DNA of 64,000 nucleotides from Alkaliphilus transvaalensis ATCC 700919 (GTDB lineage: Bacteria > Bacillota > Clostridia > Peptostreptococcales > Natronincolaceae). Positions 22,186-32,527 of the stretch are shown in pieces. The notes below the pieces were generated by a model that was given only the letters and a program-made list of their open reading frames with translations, was not told where the DNA came from and searched no databases. The position numbers were made by a program, and so were the translations under genes. Positions within the stretch are counted from its first letter, which is position 1. The number at the start of each line of letters is the position of its first letter. The stretch lies in the NCBI RefSeq assembly GCF_000621485.1, contig NZ_KK211288.1, forward strand, positions 126,151 through 190,150. Direction: 5' to 3'.

Positions 22186-23388
22186 TTATTTATCAATAAG
22201 TACCAATACATTATCACTTTTTGAGTAATACAACCGTCCTTTAAAGGTCTTATATCTCTCCTCTTTAAGATTATAAATATGACTCTCTAGATTTATATTA
22301 TCTTCGATAATAATATTTTCCCCATCAATAAAAGAATCTAGATGACCAAGCTTCCTTGGATACCTATAATCTGCTTGATCCTTTAAGACATTTTTTAAAT
22401 AAACAAAATGATAATCTAAATCTAATATGTAATAGCTCTCATTCCATTTAAATATATTATAATAATCCATTATACTGTTAAAGTCATATTCAATCTTAAT
22501 CTCTTTAATAATTTTTTCTTTGGTGAAAAGATTATTAAAAATTAGATGTTTCTTGTCTTCTAGAAAATCTATAGATTCATACACAATTCTGTTGTCTTCT
22601 ATTGCAACAATTTTTACCATATTATTTATATTAGAACTGCCTAAGTCAAGCACTTTTCTTTTGAATTTATCTTTCTCTTCAAAAATAACTACTGTTATGT
22701 TTTCATCTATGGACTTATTTGTACTATGTTTATTACTGTATTCAATTTCTTTTAATCTTTCTCCTCTGCTTAACCCGATTTCATCAGCTACTATAAATTT
22801 CAGTCTATCATTTTCTATTAAAGTACATCTAAAAACACTATATGTAATTTCTGGAATATATAGTGATTGTTTTTTGGCTATTCTTATAATGTAGTTTTGA
22901 TAAAAAGAATTATTTTTATCAATTTCAATTACTGTATCCTGTTGTTTATATTTAATTTCAAAACCTTTAGCTAGTTTAGAACCTTTTAATCCTAACAAAA
23001 CATTTTCTTCATCCACATGCCTAAAATATAGAAACCCGTTAGTAAGAAAGTATCGCACCTCTTCCTTTTCTATAAAAGGAGTAGTAATATCTAATAAAAC
23101 CTCTCTTTCTTTGGTTTTATATCTAAATTGATTTAATTGGATATGATAGGTTTCTCTGCTTTTATCTAAAGAAGCAAAAAGGAATCTTTCACTATTTTCT
23201 ACAAAGGGTTTTGATAAAAAGGTAACTATATTTACTCCAATTCTTTTTATCAACTCATTGTTTGAAAAAATATAAATACCTTTATTTCCTGCACAAATTA
23301 CTTCTTCATTATAAATTTTTAATGGATGAATCATTTTTTCATCTTTTTTGAAACCTAATGTTGATATTTTAATTATCTTATATCCCAC
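22186..23388 (-). CDS. Hypothetical protein, possible beta-propeller-like repeats
   Basis: This 400-residue protein belongs to no family I recognise. It has no signal peptide or membrane segment. The composition is rich in Lys, Glu, Asn and aromatic residues, and recurring strand-turn patterns such as VICAGNKGIYIFSNNE, GFLYFRHVDEENVLLGLKGS and SYYILDLDYHFVYLKNV suggest a beta-propeller-like fold. Translation starts at GTG preceded by AGGGGG with eight bases spacing. It is monocistronic, with a strong terminator downstream. No function is proposed. Confidence 0.75.
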   Translation of the reverse strand: MGYKIIKISTLGFKKDEKMIHPLKIYNEEVICAGNKGIYIFSNNELIKRIGVNIVTFLSKPFVENSERFLFASLDKSRETYHIQLNQFRYKTKEREVLLDITTPFIEKEEVRYFLTNGFLYFRHVDEENVLLGLKGSKLAKGFEIKYKQQDTVIEIDKNNSFYQNYIIRIAKKQSLYIPEITYSVFRCTLIENDRLKFIVADEIGLSRGERLKEIEYSNKHSTNKSIDENITVVIFEEKDKFKRKVLDLGSSNINNMVKIVAIEDNRIVYESIDFLEDKKHLIFNNLFTKEKIIKEIKIEYDFNSIMDYYNIFKWNESYYILDLDYHFVYLKNVLKDQADYRYPRKLGHLDSFIDGENIIIEDNINLESHIYNLKEERYKTFKGRLYYSKSDNVLVLIDK

Positions 23389-23490
23389 TTCTAAAGCCCC
23401 CTATAAAGATTAGTGTGATAAATACAGTATATATACTTATTGCACTATTAATTAGTTATTTGAATAAAAGTTAGAGACTGTAGATGATAC

Positions 23491-23529
23491 AAAAAGGGCA
23501 TCTCAGTTTAATTGTTTTGAGACAGCCCT
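23491..23529 (-). terminator. Terminator after the DUF554 gene
   Basis: On the minus strand AGGGCTGTCTCA pairs with TGAGATGCCCT (one bulge) and is followed by TTTTTG. Confidence 0.8.
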
Positions 23530-23542
23530 TTAGCATAATTTT

Positions 23543-24250
23543 TTACTTAATCACTTCTAATAGCATTGTAATATAAGGATAAACCCAATAAAATACAATT
23601 GGCAGAAAAACTGCAGGTAACATATTCCCAACATTAATCTTTTTAATCTCTAAGATATTCATGGCAATCCCCATAATTAGTAGCCCTCCTATTGCAGACA
23701 TTTCTGCAATAACTAACTCTGTTAGGAAGGGTCGAATAAAGGTGGCAGTAATGGTGATAAACCCTTGATAAATAAACACTGGAATAGATGATAATAACAC
23801 CCCAAGACCTAATGTGGATGCAAATACAATAGCAGAAACACCATCTATAAGGGATTTTGCAAGTAAGGTTTCGTGGTTCCCTGCAAGACCACTTTCTAAA
23901 GCCCCAACAATAGCCATAGCCCCTACACAATAGATTAAACTGGCAGTCACAAAACCTTTTGCAATAGATCCTTCTGATTTGCTAAACTTTCGCTCCAACC
24001 ACTTTCCCAGCTTCTCTAATTTATCTTCTATGGCTAAAGCTTCACCTATAATACTACCAATTACGACACTAAAGATCATTAATAAAATATTTTCGCTCTT
24101 AAATGTACCTGAAAGACCAATTACAAAAACACTTAGTCCAAGACCTTGCATAATTGTTTTCTTAAAACGATCTGGAATTCCTTTTCTTAATAATATGCCT
24201 ACTAGACCTCCTGCTGCAATTGCTACTGCATTAACGACTGTCCCGAACAT
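23543..24250 (-). CDS. DUF554 family membrane protein
   Basis: This 235-residue integral membrane protein has about six or seven hydrophobic segments. It starts MFGTVVNAVAIAAGGLVGILLRKGIP and contains IGSIIGEALAIEDKLEKLG and GVSAIVFASTLGLGVLLSSIPV, the usual DUF554 (YdfK-like) pattern. Function is unknown; a transporter role is often assumed. I chose the ATG at 24250 after GGGGG rather than the upstream start. The gene overlaps the end of ogg by 20 bp, so the two are probably coupled. Confidence 0.9.
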   Translation of the reverse strand: MFGTVVNAVAIAAGGLVGILLRKGIPDRFKKTIMQGLGLSVFVIGLSGTFKSENILLMIFSVVIGSIIGEALAIEDKLEKLGKWLERKFSKSEGSIAKGFVTASLIYCVGAMAIVGALESGLAGNHETLLAKSLIDGVSAIVFASTLGLGVLLSSIPVFIYQGFITITATFIRPFLTELVIAEMSAIGGLLIMGIAMNILEIKKINVGNMLPAVFLPIVFYWVYPYITMLLEVIK

Positions 24251-25142
24251 CCTTTTTGTCCCCCTTACCAATTCCTAATTCCCTACCATAGTAGAATAAA
24301 TATTGTTGGGCATAACCCGCATGCTGACCAAACTTTTCTTTTGCAAACCGTTGTATTTCTCCACCTGGGGTTTCTTGACAAAAATAGAAATGCTCCATGA
24401 GTCTCTTTACCCAAACATCTATCGGAAATGCCTCTAGTTTACCTAGCGAAAAGAAGGCAATACAATTTGCCACTTTTGGCCCTACACCATTTAACTCCAT
24501 TAATTTTTTCAGATAATCCCCATCAGCCGGATTTTGATAGTCCCCTACTATTAAACCATTGTCTGAGACCTGAATAGCAGTATTAATAATATAAGCTGCA
24601 CGATATCCTGTGTTGCATGACATAAGAGAATCCTTCGTCAATTGGGCAATTACTTCTGGTTTAGGGAAAGAATAATAGTTCTTACCTTTATAAGTGCCGA
24701 TAAAGTCTCCATATTTTTCACTCATTGAATTAACAATTTTTTTAATCCTAGGAATATTGTTATTAGCAGATATAATAAAAGAAATAACCGTCTCCCATAA
24801 ATCCTGTCGTAGTATCCTAATGCCACTACCAAAGGTAGTAGCCTGCTTCATAACAGGATCATCTATCACTAACCGATCTTTAATTGCTCCATAATTAGTT
24901 TCTAAATCAAAATAGCTTGTCCAAATTTCTTCAAAATCTTTTTTATTTGTATTATCAATAATAATTTCATTATTTTCTTTCTTTACATTAATTACTCGAT
25001 TAAAGGCTACACCGGTGTAACTACCATCAGCTTCTTGATCCCATCTAAAGCACTGTCCACATTCAAATATATGTTTGGGTTCAAAATCTTCTGCATTAAT
25101 CAGTATCACACTATTGTCTCTTTCTATCATGTTAAATTTCAT
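24231..25142 (-). CDS. ogg: 8-oxoguanine DNA glycosylase / AP lyase (Ogg)
   Basis: This is a base excision repair enzyme of the OGG1 type. The 303-residue protein has the OGG N-terminal domain (FECGQCFRWDQE near 26). It then has the helix-hairpin-helix LMELNGVGPKVANCIAFFS near 217-236, where the Lys of GPKVA is the Schiff-base nucleophile and the Asp of PIDVWV the catalytic acid. It removes 8-oxoG opposite C and can nick the strand. A strong AAGGAGGG site precedes the ATG. The enzyme may be useful to an anaerobe during oxygen exposure or in spores. Confidence 0.92.
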   Translation of the reverse strand: MKFNMIERDNSVILINAEDFEPKHIFECGQCFRWDQEADGSYTGVAFNRVINVKKENNEIIIDNTNKKDFEEIWTSYFDLETNYGAIKDRLVIDDPVMKQATTFGSGIRILRQDLWETVISFIISANNNIPRIKKIVNSMSEKYGDFIGTYKGKNYYSFPKPEVIAQLTKDSLMSCNTGYRAAYIINTAIQVSDNGLIVGDYQNPADGDYLKKLMELNGVGPKVANCIAFFSLGKLEAFPIDVWVKRLMEHFYFCQETPGGEIQRFAKEKFGQHAGYAQQYLFYYGRELGIGKGDKKDVRDSR

Positions 25143-25185
25143 GATACCCTCCTTCTACACACTACCCTTAACCTTCCATTACTTC

Positions 25186-26466
25186 CTACTCTATTTCTTC
25201 ATATATATAGTATAAATTATAAATTTGATTTCCTGTTTCAACATCATAAAATACTAACATCTGTTGTTCATTACTTATTACCCTAAAGGTATAGGCCATC
25301 TTCGGTCTATAGCGAGTTAAGAAAGAACGAATAATACTTAACCCTTCATATTGTAATTCCCCATGAACTTCTTGGTCTTTTTCAATAATTTCTTCTGTTG
25401 TAAAACCAATTGTATAGTTAGGATGATTACTACCTATAAATTCATTGGTATACTTCACTACTTCGCCTTGGCAAGATACATTAATATTAAAGGCATCTGA
25501 AACCACTTTGATCTCTTCAATTACTGGTGTAAATCTAAAGGCATATATTTTACTACTTTCTGCTTCAGCAAGTTCAAAAAACTCTGTCACAACATCTTCT
25601 TGATAGAATTGTTGTAAAAATTCTTCGGCGATCTTTAATGCCTCCTGTCTAGAAACATTACTTCTTTTTTCCGATTCACGATGGACTTCATAGTTTCTTA
25701 TACCTAAATTAATAGCATCAACTGCTACAGTATAGACTAATTCCTTTTGATCAATAAACTTTAATTGGTATGAATGAACTCCGTCTCTTATTTGTATCTC
25801 TGAATGATCTTCTAATTTCAATTCCTTTAGCTTTGGAAATTGACTATAAGCTTCTTCCACTGCCCCTTGCAGACTCACATAATTAGGATAGTGATTAGGT
25901 ACAATACTATGGCGATAAAGGCGTGTCATCTCTTCAATGTTAGCTGCTACTTGCTCTAGTCCTCCATCTGAATTATTTGAAATCTTCAGTTCTGGTAATC
26001 GCTCATTTATATTATAGTAAACTTTTAATAATCGATCTAAATTATCGTATACCTGTCTTAAAAGCTCAATGTCATACTCGTCTAAAAGATTGTTTTTAGC
26101 AGTATATTGATTATTTAAGTGGTGTACCACAACATTTCGCATCGATTCAATACCAGAAAGTCCCCTTTCTAGTCTTTTATTTCGACTTCTTTCAGTTTGA
26201 TTAATATTTAGCCAATGGCCAAAGGATAAAGTCAGGTCTTGCATTGATCTTTGTAATGTTTGCAATGTTTGTTGAGACTGATTATCTATTAGTTCATCAG
26301 TTAATCTCATACTTTGTCGAATTCCCCGTTCTACTTGTTGAGATACAACTTTATTTGTCTCCTCCATTTTTTGATTTACATCCTTCAACTTTAAAAAATT
26401 TGTTAAATTAAATGTTAAACTAATCACTAAGAGTATTAAAATACCATACTTTTTAAGATGCCCCAT
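25186..26466 (-). CDS. ypeB: Germination protein YpeB
   Basis: YpeB is an inner spore membrane protein required for assembly and control of the cortex-lytic enzyme SleB. The 426-residue protein has one N-terminal membrane helix (YGILILLVISLTFNLTNFL) followed by a coiled-coil region and C-terminal PepSY-like repeats (SRQEALKIAEEFLQQFY near 300). I chose the ATG at 26466 after GGGAGGG; the upstream extension has no ribosome binding site. SleB is usually adjacent but is not found here. Expression in the forespore (sigma G) is expected from the family. Confidence 0.93.
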   Translation of the reverse strand: MGHLKKYGILILLVISLTFNLTNFLKLKDVNQKMEETNKVVSQQVERGIRQSMRLTDELIDNQSQQTLQTLQRSMQDLTLSFGHWLNINQTERSRNKRLERGLSGIESMRNVVVHHLNNQYTAKNNLLDEYDIELLRQVYDNLDRLLKVYYNINERLPELKISNNSDGGLEQVAANIEEMTRLYRHSIVPNHYPNYVSLQGAVEEAYSQFPKLKELKLEDHSEIQIRDGVHSYQLKFIDQKELVYTVAVDAINLGIRNYEVHRESEKRSNVSRQEALKIAEEFLQQFYQEDVVTEFFELAEAESSKIYAFRFTPVIEEIKVVSDAFNINVSCQGEVVKYTNEFIGSNHPNYTIGFTTEEIIEKDQEVHGELQYEGLSIIRSFLTRYRPKMAYTFRVISNEQQMLVFYDVETGNQIYNLYYIYEEIE

Positions 26467-26575
26467 GTTAGCTTCCCTCCCAGCCCATTCTCTATTAATA
26501 ATAACATAATATGTTGTATAAGAATAGAACAAAGTCTTCCCATAAAAGATCAATAGCTAGACTATATTTTCAGCA

Positions 26576-27325
26576 TTACGCTTCATAAATCATCTTTTTT
26601 GTCATACCTCCATCTACGGTGAAGTTGCTACCTGTAATAAAGGCAGCTTCTTTAGAAGTTAAATATAGACATAGTTTTGCTATATCTGTTGGTTTACCTA
26701 CTCTTCCAGTTGGATGCTGAAGGTGATCTATCTTCCTTAATTTTTGATAATCTCCACATTCTATCCATCCGGGACTAATAGAATTAACCCTGATGCCATA
26801 TTGTCCTAATGAAATAGCAAGGCCATGGGTTAACGAAATAATCCCCCCCTTAGAAGCTGTATATGCCTCCGTATAAGCCTCCGACATCAGGGCTCTGGTT
26901 GAGGCAATATTGATAATACTGCCACCCCCCTGTAGCTTCATTATTGTACCACAATGTTTAGTACAGAGAAATGCTCCTGTCAAGTTGACACTAATTACCC
27001 TATTCCATTCTTCCAAGCCTATTTCCAAGGGATCTTTTTGTCCATAGGAAACAGCAGCATTGTTTATTAAAATATCAATACCTTCATAGAGTCTAATTGC
27101 CTCAGAGACCATATACTTAACATCCGACTCTTTAGCGATATCAGTTTTAATAAAAGTGGCTTTATAGCCAAGGGACCTCATTTCATTTTCAAGTTTGCTA
27201 CCCATAGCTTCATTAACCTCAGCAATAATTACGTTAGCTCCTGCTTTTCCATATTCTAAAGCAATGCTTCTACCAATGCCTTGTCCCCCACCTGTTACAA
27301 CAACTCGTTTATTTTGATAGGACAT
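26576..27325 (-). CDS. SDR-family NAD(P)-dependent oxidoreductase
   Basis: This classical short-chain dehydrogenase/reductase has 249 residues. It has the TGGGQGIGRS cofactor loop at 11-20, the NNAAVSYG motif near 88, a catalytic Ser in NIASTRALMS, the YTASKGG Tyr-Lys pair near 155 and the C-terminal FTVDGGMT. Substrate is unknown. It follows the YqeB-type gene with 2 bp spacing, so the two are cotranscribed. A link to purine or xanthine catabolism is suggested only by the YqeB and permease neighbours. Confidence 0.9.
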   Translation of the reverse strand: MSYQNKRVVVTGGGQGIGRSIALEYGKAGANVIIAEVNEAMGSKLENEMRSLGYKATFIKTDIAKESDVKYMVSEAIRLYEGIDILINNAAVSYGQKDPLEIGLEEWNRVISVNLTGAFLCTKHCGTIMKLQGGGSIINIASTRALMSEAYTEAYTASKGGIISLTHGLAISLGQYGIRVNSISPGWIECGDYQKLRKIDHLQHPTGRVGKPTDIAKLCLYLTSKEAAFITGSNFTVDGGMTKKMIYEA

Positions 27326-27327
27326 CT

Positions 27328-28140
27328 CTATAACCCCCTTCTATTACCCTTCATCATAATGCCTTCTAATACACCACCAGCAATACATCGTCCCTTGTCG
27401 GATATTGTGTAAACCCAATCCCTATTTCCTCTAGGATCAACATCTCCTATTTTAGCCCCCTCCTGCACCTCTAACCCGTTATATATAAGCCCTCTAATAA
27501 CCCCTGAAATAGAGGTTTTTACAGGAATATGGTTTATCGTTGCGACTGTTTCTCCCATCATTACCAAATCACCTAAACGCTTTATATGATAAATCCTGCC
27601 ATGGCAAGATGCCCTAAGAACACGTTCTTTTGAAAATCCTCCAATATTACCAGGTATACCTGTATTTGCTTCAGCTTTCCCAACCAAAATAACCTTTCCC
27701 AAGTTGTGCCCCCTGTTGGTTTCCACCACCAAGTCTACATCTTCTCCTGCTGTAAAACCTGGCCCTAATCCGATCACCAAGGGAGCATCCCCCATCTGTG
27801 TTCCTGTATTTGTTTTTGCTAAGACAGCATCAATTATAGTGATAGGTTTAACTGCATTTTTTATACTACATTTATCGTCTACTACCACTGCTATATCTCC
27901 TTGAGCCAATACTTTTTCTATTTCAACAGAATCTTTTACTTTCTTGGCCCTAATCCCCTCCACTTCCCATGTCCCTTCATAGATACAATTGGCAAAGGAA
28001 ACAGTTCTTCTAAGACAGGTTGGTTTTTCTATCTCTGTCATAATAACTTTAAACCCACATCGGACCAACTTATGAGCCACTGCAGAAGCAATATCCCCTG
28101 CTCCTTTTATAATCACTAAATTATTATCCCTATTATCCAT
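27328..28140 (-). CDS. yqeB: Selenium-dependent molybdenum hydroxylase accessory protein YqeB
   Basis: This 270-residue protein matches the EF2563/YqeB family associated with selenium-dependent molybdenum hydroxylases such as clostridial xanthine dehydrogenase. Visible features are VIIKGAGDIASAVAHKLVRCGF (a Rossmann-like start), EKPTCLRRTVSFA near 38, DAPLVIGLGPGF near 122 and GVIRGLIYNGLEV near 218. It is a maturation helper rather than an enzyme of known reaction. Neighbours are an SDR (2 bp after) and a uracil/xanthine permease upstream. The hydroxylase itself is not in the window. Confidence 0.88.
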   Translation of the reverse strand: MDNRDNNLVIIKGAGDIASAVAHKLVRCGFKVIMTEIEKPTCLRRTVSFANCIYEGTWEVEGIRAKKVKDSVEIEKVLAQGDIAVVVDDKCSIKNAVKPITIIDAVLAKTNTGTQMGDAPLVIGLGPGFTAGEDVDLVVETNRGHNLGKVILVGKAEANTGIPGNIGGFSKERVLRASCHGRIYHIKRLGDLVMMGETVATINHIPVKTSISGVIRGLIYNGLEVQEGAKIGDVDPRGNRDWVYTISDKGRCIAGGVLEGIMMKGNRRGL

Positions 28141-28304
28141 GACCCGTCCCTCTTTTCTTATCCCAATTGGTCTATACCCTCTCTGCTAAACATTAACTAA
28201 TAAGTTCTCAAAAGCAATAGTCCTTTGGTGCTAACTTTATAATATACATTATTAATTCTATACTTTTCTGACAATTCCTGTTTTACTTACCAACAGTTTT
28301 TATC

Positions 28305-28334
28305 AAAAAAAACGCCCCCGTTGTAGAGGACGTT
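28305..28334 (-). terminator. Terminator of the xanthine/uracil permease gene
   Basis: On the minus strand AACGTCCTC pairs with GGGGGCGTT and is followed by eight U residues. Confidence 0.85.
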
Positions 28335-28360
28335 ACTTATAATAAATGTTAGGGCTAATA

Positions 28361-29626
28361 TTAATCTGGTAACAACTTATTTAAAACAATTCCTACTATA
28401 GCTGCTAATGCCATTCCTTCCATGTCAAAGGCAAAGTTTCCAATTGCTATTGGTAATACAGCTCCTCCTAAACCTAAAACTAGAATAACTGCAGTAATAA
28501 TTAGGTTTCTAGATTTTCCAAAGTCTACTTTATTCTCTACTAATGTCCTACCTCCAATAGCCGCAATCATACCAAATAGTATAATAGATATCCCTCCTAC
28601 AACTGCTGTAGGAATTGTCGCAATGATACCGCCTAATTTAGGTACGATTCCCAGTATAATAGCGAAAACTGCTGCAGCTCTCATTACTAGAGATTTATGT
28701 ACTCCTGTCAGGGCCAAAACTCCTGTATTTTCTGAATAAGTAGTATTAGCTGGACCTCCAAACATAGCCGATAATGATGTGGCTATTCCATCCCCTAAGA
28801 TTGTTCTATGAAGTCCTGGTGATTCCATGAAATCTTTCTCTACAGTGGCACCTATAGCTAATACATCCCCTATATGTTCTACCATTGTGGCAATAGCTAT
28901 AGGGGCGATAATCATAATTGCTTGAAAATCAAATTTTGCCATAACAAACTCTGGTATACCTATAATTTTAGCGTTGACGACAGGAGCAAATTCAACATTT
29001 CCTGTTATGACAGCTACAAGGTAGCCCCCTATTAGTCCGCACATAACTGGCAATAGTTTTAAAAATCCTTTCCCAAATACGCTAACTATTGCAACAATTA
29101 AAAAGCTAACAATGGCTAGTGTCCAATGTTCTGATGCCATATCAATAGCAACAGGAGCTAATTTTAATCCAATTACCATTATAATAGGGCCTGTTACCAC
29201 AGGTGGAAAATAAGAAACGATTCGTTGATATCCGAAGGCATAAACTAATGCTGCAACCATAATGTAGATTATTCCTGCAACGACGAGCCCCCCTTGTGCA
29301 TAGGCCAAACCCACTTCTGGACTACCCTCAACTGCAAAGTTATGATGGGTAGCAACAGCTAAGATGGGAGCAATAAATGCAAAAGATGAGCCTAAAAATA
29401 CCGGTACTTTCCCTTTTGTAATTAAATGAAATATTAAGGTTCCTACTCCTGCCATAAATAGTGCTACCGCTGGATTTAATCCCGTAATAATGGGAACTAA
29501 AACCGTGGCTCCAAACATTGTAAAAGCGTGCTGAATACCTAGAATTACAATTTTATTCATTGGTAATGTGTCTTCTTCTCTAATGATTGTCATAGGTTCG
29601 TCGTGGGTCTCCCTGCCTTTCTTCAT
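28361..29626 (-). CDS. Uracil/xanthine permease, NCS2 family
   Basis: This is a 421-residue proton-coupled nucleobase transporter with about 12-14 membrane segments. Motifs include [32 protein letters not shown] near 84, [21 protein letters not shown] near 134 and [20 protein letters not shown] near 283. Uracil (UraA) and xanthine (PbuX) transporters are hard to separate by eye. The nearby YqeB gene slightly favours a purine substrate. It has its own terminator and no riboswitch that I can see. Confidence 0.88.
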   Translation of the reverse strand: MKKGRETHDEPMTIIREEDTLPMNKIVILGIQHAFTMFGATVLVPIITGLNPAVALFMAGVGTLIFHLITKGKVPVFLGSSFAFIAPILAVATHHNFAVEGSPEVGLAYAQGGLVVAGIIYIMVAALVYAFGYQRIVSYFPPVVTGPIIMVIGLKLAPVAIDMASEHWTLAIVSFLIVAIVSVFGKGFLKLLPVMCGLIGGYLVAVITGNVEFAPVVNAKIIGIPEFVMAKFDFQAIMIIAPIAIATMVEHIGDVLAIGATVEKDFMESPGLHRTILGDGIATSLSAMFGGPANTTYSENTGVLALTGVHKSLVMRAAAVFAIILGIVPKLGGIIATIPTAVVGGISIILFGMIAAIGGRTLVENKVDFGKSRNLIITAVILVLGLGGAVLPIAIGNFAFDMEGMALAAIVGIVLNKLLPD

Positions 29627-29844
29627 AATACCTCCCCTTTCATAATAAGCTTCTTCTTATGTCTTAACTAGGTGTCTAGATATTCTCACACTTAATATAA
29701 TTTTAATTATGATTTTATTATTCTTTTTGTTGTTACTTTTTATCCACTTTAGGACATACTTTCCCATACCTATCCCATGATATTGTGACAGGCTCTTATG
29801 TAATAATATTCAGTCTTAATTTTATATATTCTTTATTTTCTATG

Positions 29845-29891
29845 AAAAAACAAAGCCCAAAGGGAATATTCAGCCTTTGGACTTTGTTTTT
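29845..29891 (-). terminator. Terminator of the lactate dehydrogenase operon
   Basis: ACAAAGTCCAAAGG pairs with CCCTTTGGGCTTTGT on the minus strand and is followed by six U residues. U-rich sequence also follows on the plus strand. Confidence 0.88.
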
Positions 29892-29908
29892 CACTTTTTA
29901 TATTAAGT

Positions 29909-31315
29909 TTATCCCACAACCTTGCCTGGATTCAAAATATTATTTGGATCGAAGGTTGCTTTAATACCCCTCATTAATGTAAGATACTGATCTCCAATAG
30001 ATTCACATAAATAACCTTTTTTAGCAAATCCAATACCGTGTTCGCCTGAAACTTGCCCATTTAACTCTCTCGCTCTATTGTACATGCAATCAAATACATC
30101 TTTTAATTTTTGATCCCATTCTTCTTGACCCAACTCATCCCTTAACACATAAATATGAAGGTTTCCGTCTCCAGCATGGCCAAAGGATTTAATTCTAATA
30201 TCAAACTCCTTTTGAAGTTCATTAGAATACTTAACAAACTCTGCAATTTTATTTCTCGGTACAACAACATCACATTCATCCATCTCTGTAGTAGAGGCTT
30301 TTATAGCTTCTAAGAAGGCTCCTCTTGCCGACCAAATAGATTCTTGTCTCTCTTGAGTCTCTGAAATATAAACGTCTAAAGCACCAGCTTCAAGGCAGAT
30401 TTCTGCAACACTTTCGTATGCTCTTTCTACTTCTTCCTTAGAGTTTCCATCAAAGGTTAAAAGTAAGTAAGCATCCGCAGATTTATCTGGAAAAGGCTTT
30501 CCTAGAAACTCTTCAGCCGATAATATTGTGTCCCTCACCATATATTCAATTGCCGTTGGGATTGATTTAGACTTAATTACCTTAGGAACCGTCTCTATCG
30601 CCTCTTCTAATGAGTTAAAAGGTACTAATAAACTAATGGCCTTCTTTGGTAGTGGAAGAAGTCTTAAGATCGCCTTTGTTACGATACCTAAAGTTCCTTC
30701 TGATCCAACAATAAGGTCTTTAAAGCTATAGCCGGAGCTGTTTTTAACAATTTTTCCACCTACTTCAATAACCTCTCCATTAGGCAGTACTACTTCTAGT
30801 CCTCTAACATAGTCTCTTGTAACACCATACTTTACTGCCCTCATTCCACCAGCATTTGTATTTATGTTCCCTGCTATTGTAGCACTTTTTTCACCAGGAT
30901 CTGGTGGGTAAAATAAATCATGACTTTCAACAAATTTACTAATTTCCATCAAGAGAACCCCTGGTTCTACTGTTAATGTAAGATTATCTTCATCTAATTC
31001 TAATATTTTATTCATTTTACTCATATTTACAAGTATTCCGCCATGTAACGGAACTGCTCCACCTACTAATCCTGTTCCTTGGCCCCTTGGAGTTACTGGA
31101 ATATTATTTTCATTGGCATATTTCATTATCTGGGATACTTCTTCTGTGTTTAATGGCTCTACTAAAGCCTCTGGCATTCTTTTAATACTAGCTAATTCGT
31201 CGTGACTAAAATCTTCATTGATGGCTTCACCAACAAACACTCTATTTTCTCCTAAAAGGGATACTAAAAACTGAATATCCTTTTCATCAACTTTTTTATA
31301 ATTCATCTTCTTCAC
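29909..31315 (-). CDS. FAD-dependent D-lactate dehydrogenase subunit of the Etf-linked complex (GlcD/LctD type)
   Basis: This is a 468-residue FAD-linked oxidase. The FAD-binding domain has [23 protein letters not shown] near 75 and [19 protein letters not shown] near 137; the C-terminal domain has [14 protein letters not shown] and [10 protein letters not shown]. It is the third gene after etfB and etfA (2 bp spacing). The same order etfB-etfA-ldh forms the electron-bifurcating lactate dehydrogenase of Acetobacterium woodii, which couples lactate oxidation by NAD to ferredoxin oxidation. The same function is inferred here. Glycolate oxidase activity is the main alternative. Confidence 0.9.
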   Translation of the reverse strand: MKKMNYKKVDEKDIQFLVSLLGENRVFVGEAINEDFSHDELASIKRMPEALVEPLNTEEVSQIMKYANENNIPVTPRGQGTGLVGGAVPLHGGILVNMSKMNKILELDEDNLTLTVEPGVLLMEISKFVESHDLFYPPDPGEKSATIAGNINTNAGGMRAVKYGVTRDYVRGLEVVLPNGEVIEVGGKIVKNSSGYSFKDLIVGSEGTLGIVTKAILRLLPLPKKAISLLVPFNSLEEAIETVPKVIKSKSIPTAIEYMVRDTILSAEEFLGKPFPDKSADAYLLLTFDGNSKEEVERAYESVAEICLEAGALDVYISETQERQESIWSARGAFLEAIKASTTEMDECDVVVPRNKIAEFVKYSNELQKEFDIRIKSFGHAGDGNLHIYVLRDELGQEEWDQKLKDVFDCMYNRARELNGQVSGEHGIGFAKKGYLCESIGDQYLTLMRGIKATFDPNNILNPGKVVG

Positions 31316-31317
31316 CC

Positions 31318-32499
31318 CTATATTGATTTGATTTTTTCCAATAGACTTGGAATTACTTCATAGATATCTCCAACAATACCGTAATGGGCAACATCAAATA
31401 TTGGTGCACTTGGGTCTTCATTAATTGCAAAGATATACTCGGAATTTAGCATCCCTGCTTTAAATTGTACGGCTCCCGATACACCACAAGTTATGATTAA
31501 CTTTGGTCTAACGGTTCTACCACTTAACCCAATTTGCTTTCTTGGGTCTCCCCACCCTGCTTCGATTAGAGGCCTTGTTACAGCCACCTGTGCTCCTAGG
31601 GCATGAGCTAACTCATTAATCATCTCTAAGTCTTTTTCTTTTTTGATTCCTCTGCCGGCTACAATAATTACCTCTGCATCAGAAATATTTTCTTCCAACT
31701 CTTTTTGTTTAATCTTTAGTACATTAATTTTTGACTCAAATCTTTCTTGTGGTAATTCACATAAGGTAATTTTACCATCGAAAGTGTCTATCTTTTCTGG
31801 TGCGTTAAATATTTTATATCTAACTGTTGCAAACTGTGGTCTATGATTTGGTGTAATAATTTGTGCCATAATATTTCCACCAAAGGCTGGTCTAATTTGC
31901 ACTAGATCTGTATTTTCTTTCACATCTAATATTGTACAATCTGCTGTTAACCCTGTTTTAAATCTAGCCGCTACCCTTGGAGCTAGAGATCTACCTAGGG
32001 TCGTTGCTCCAACTAATACGATAGACGGTTGTACCTTCTCTATAAAATCTTCAAAGGCAGCTGTATAGGGCTCTATTCTGAAGTCCTTAAGTTCTGGATT
32101 ATCATAAACAAACACTTCGTCTACTCCATAATGTAGTAACTCTTCTGCTTTATCCTTAACTTCTTTACCGATAAATACAGCATAAACAGGATGATTGATT
32201 TTAGCTGCTAACTCTTTTGCCTTACCAATTAATTCTAAAGTAACAGGATGAATTTCTCCTTCAAGATGATCAACATATACTGCCACACCCGTCCACTTAC
32301 TCTTATCGATCTCTATTTTTTCATCTTCTTGAAAAACAAAGGCTCCTTCTGGTCCCTTCTTAACACAAATCATACACAGTTTACAGGCTGCATTTATTTC
32401 AACAACGCCGTTATTATCTTCGATAGCATTAAATGGACATAATTTAATTGCCCCTTCAATATCAGTAATTCTTCCTTGATTTACAATTATCCCTGCCAT
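31318..32499 (-). CDS. etfA: Electron transfer flavoprotein alpha subunit with N-terminal ferredoxin domain
   Basis: This 393-residue protein has a short 4Fe-4S-like domain at residues 1-60 (LCPFNAIE and [12 protein letters not shown]), then the EtfA domain. The C-terminal FAD-binding segment is complete ([55 protein letters not shown]). An N-terminal cluster domain is typical of EtfA/LctC in bifurcating lactate dehydrogenase complexes. It lies between etfB and the dehydrogenase gene. It should carry the electron-shuttling FAD. Confidence 0.94.
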   Translation of the reverse strand: MAGIIVNQGRITDIEGAIKLCPFNAIEDNNGVVEINAACKLCMICVKKGPEGAFVFQEDEKIEIDKSKWTGVAVYVDHLEGEIHPVTLELIGKAKELAAKINHPVYAVFIGKEVKDKAEELLHYGVDEVFVYDNPELKDFRIEPYTAAFEDFIEKVQPSIVLVGATTLGRSLAPRVAARFKTGLTADCTILDVKENTDLVQIRPAFGGNIMAQIITPNHRPQFATVRYKIFNAPEKIDTFDGKITLCELPQERFESKINVLKIKQKELEENISDAEVIIVAGRGIKKEKDLEMINELAHALGAQVAVTRPLIEAGWGDPRKQIGLSGRTVRPKLIITCGVSGAVQFKAGMLNSEYIFAINEDPSAPIFDVAHYGIVGDIYEVIPSLLEKIKSI

Positions 32500-32527
32500 A
32501 AACTCCCTCCTAATCCTCTATCAATAT

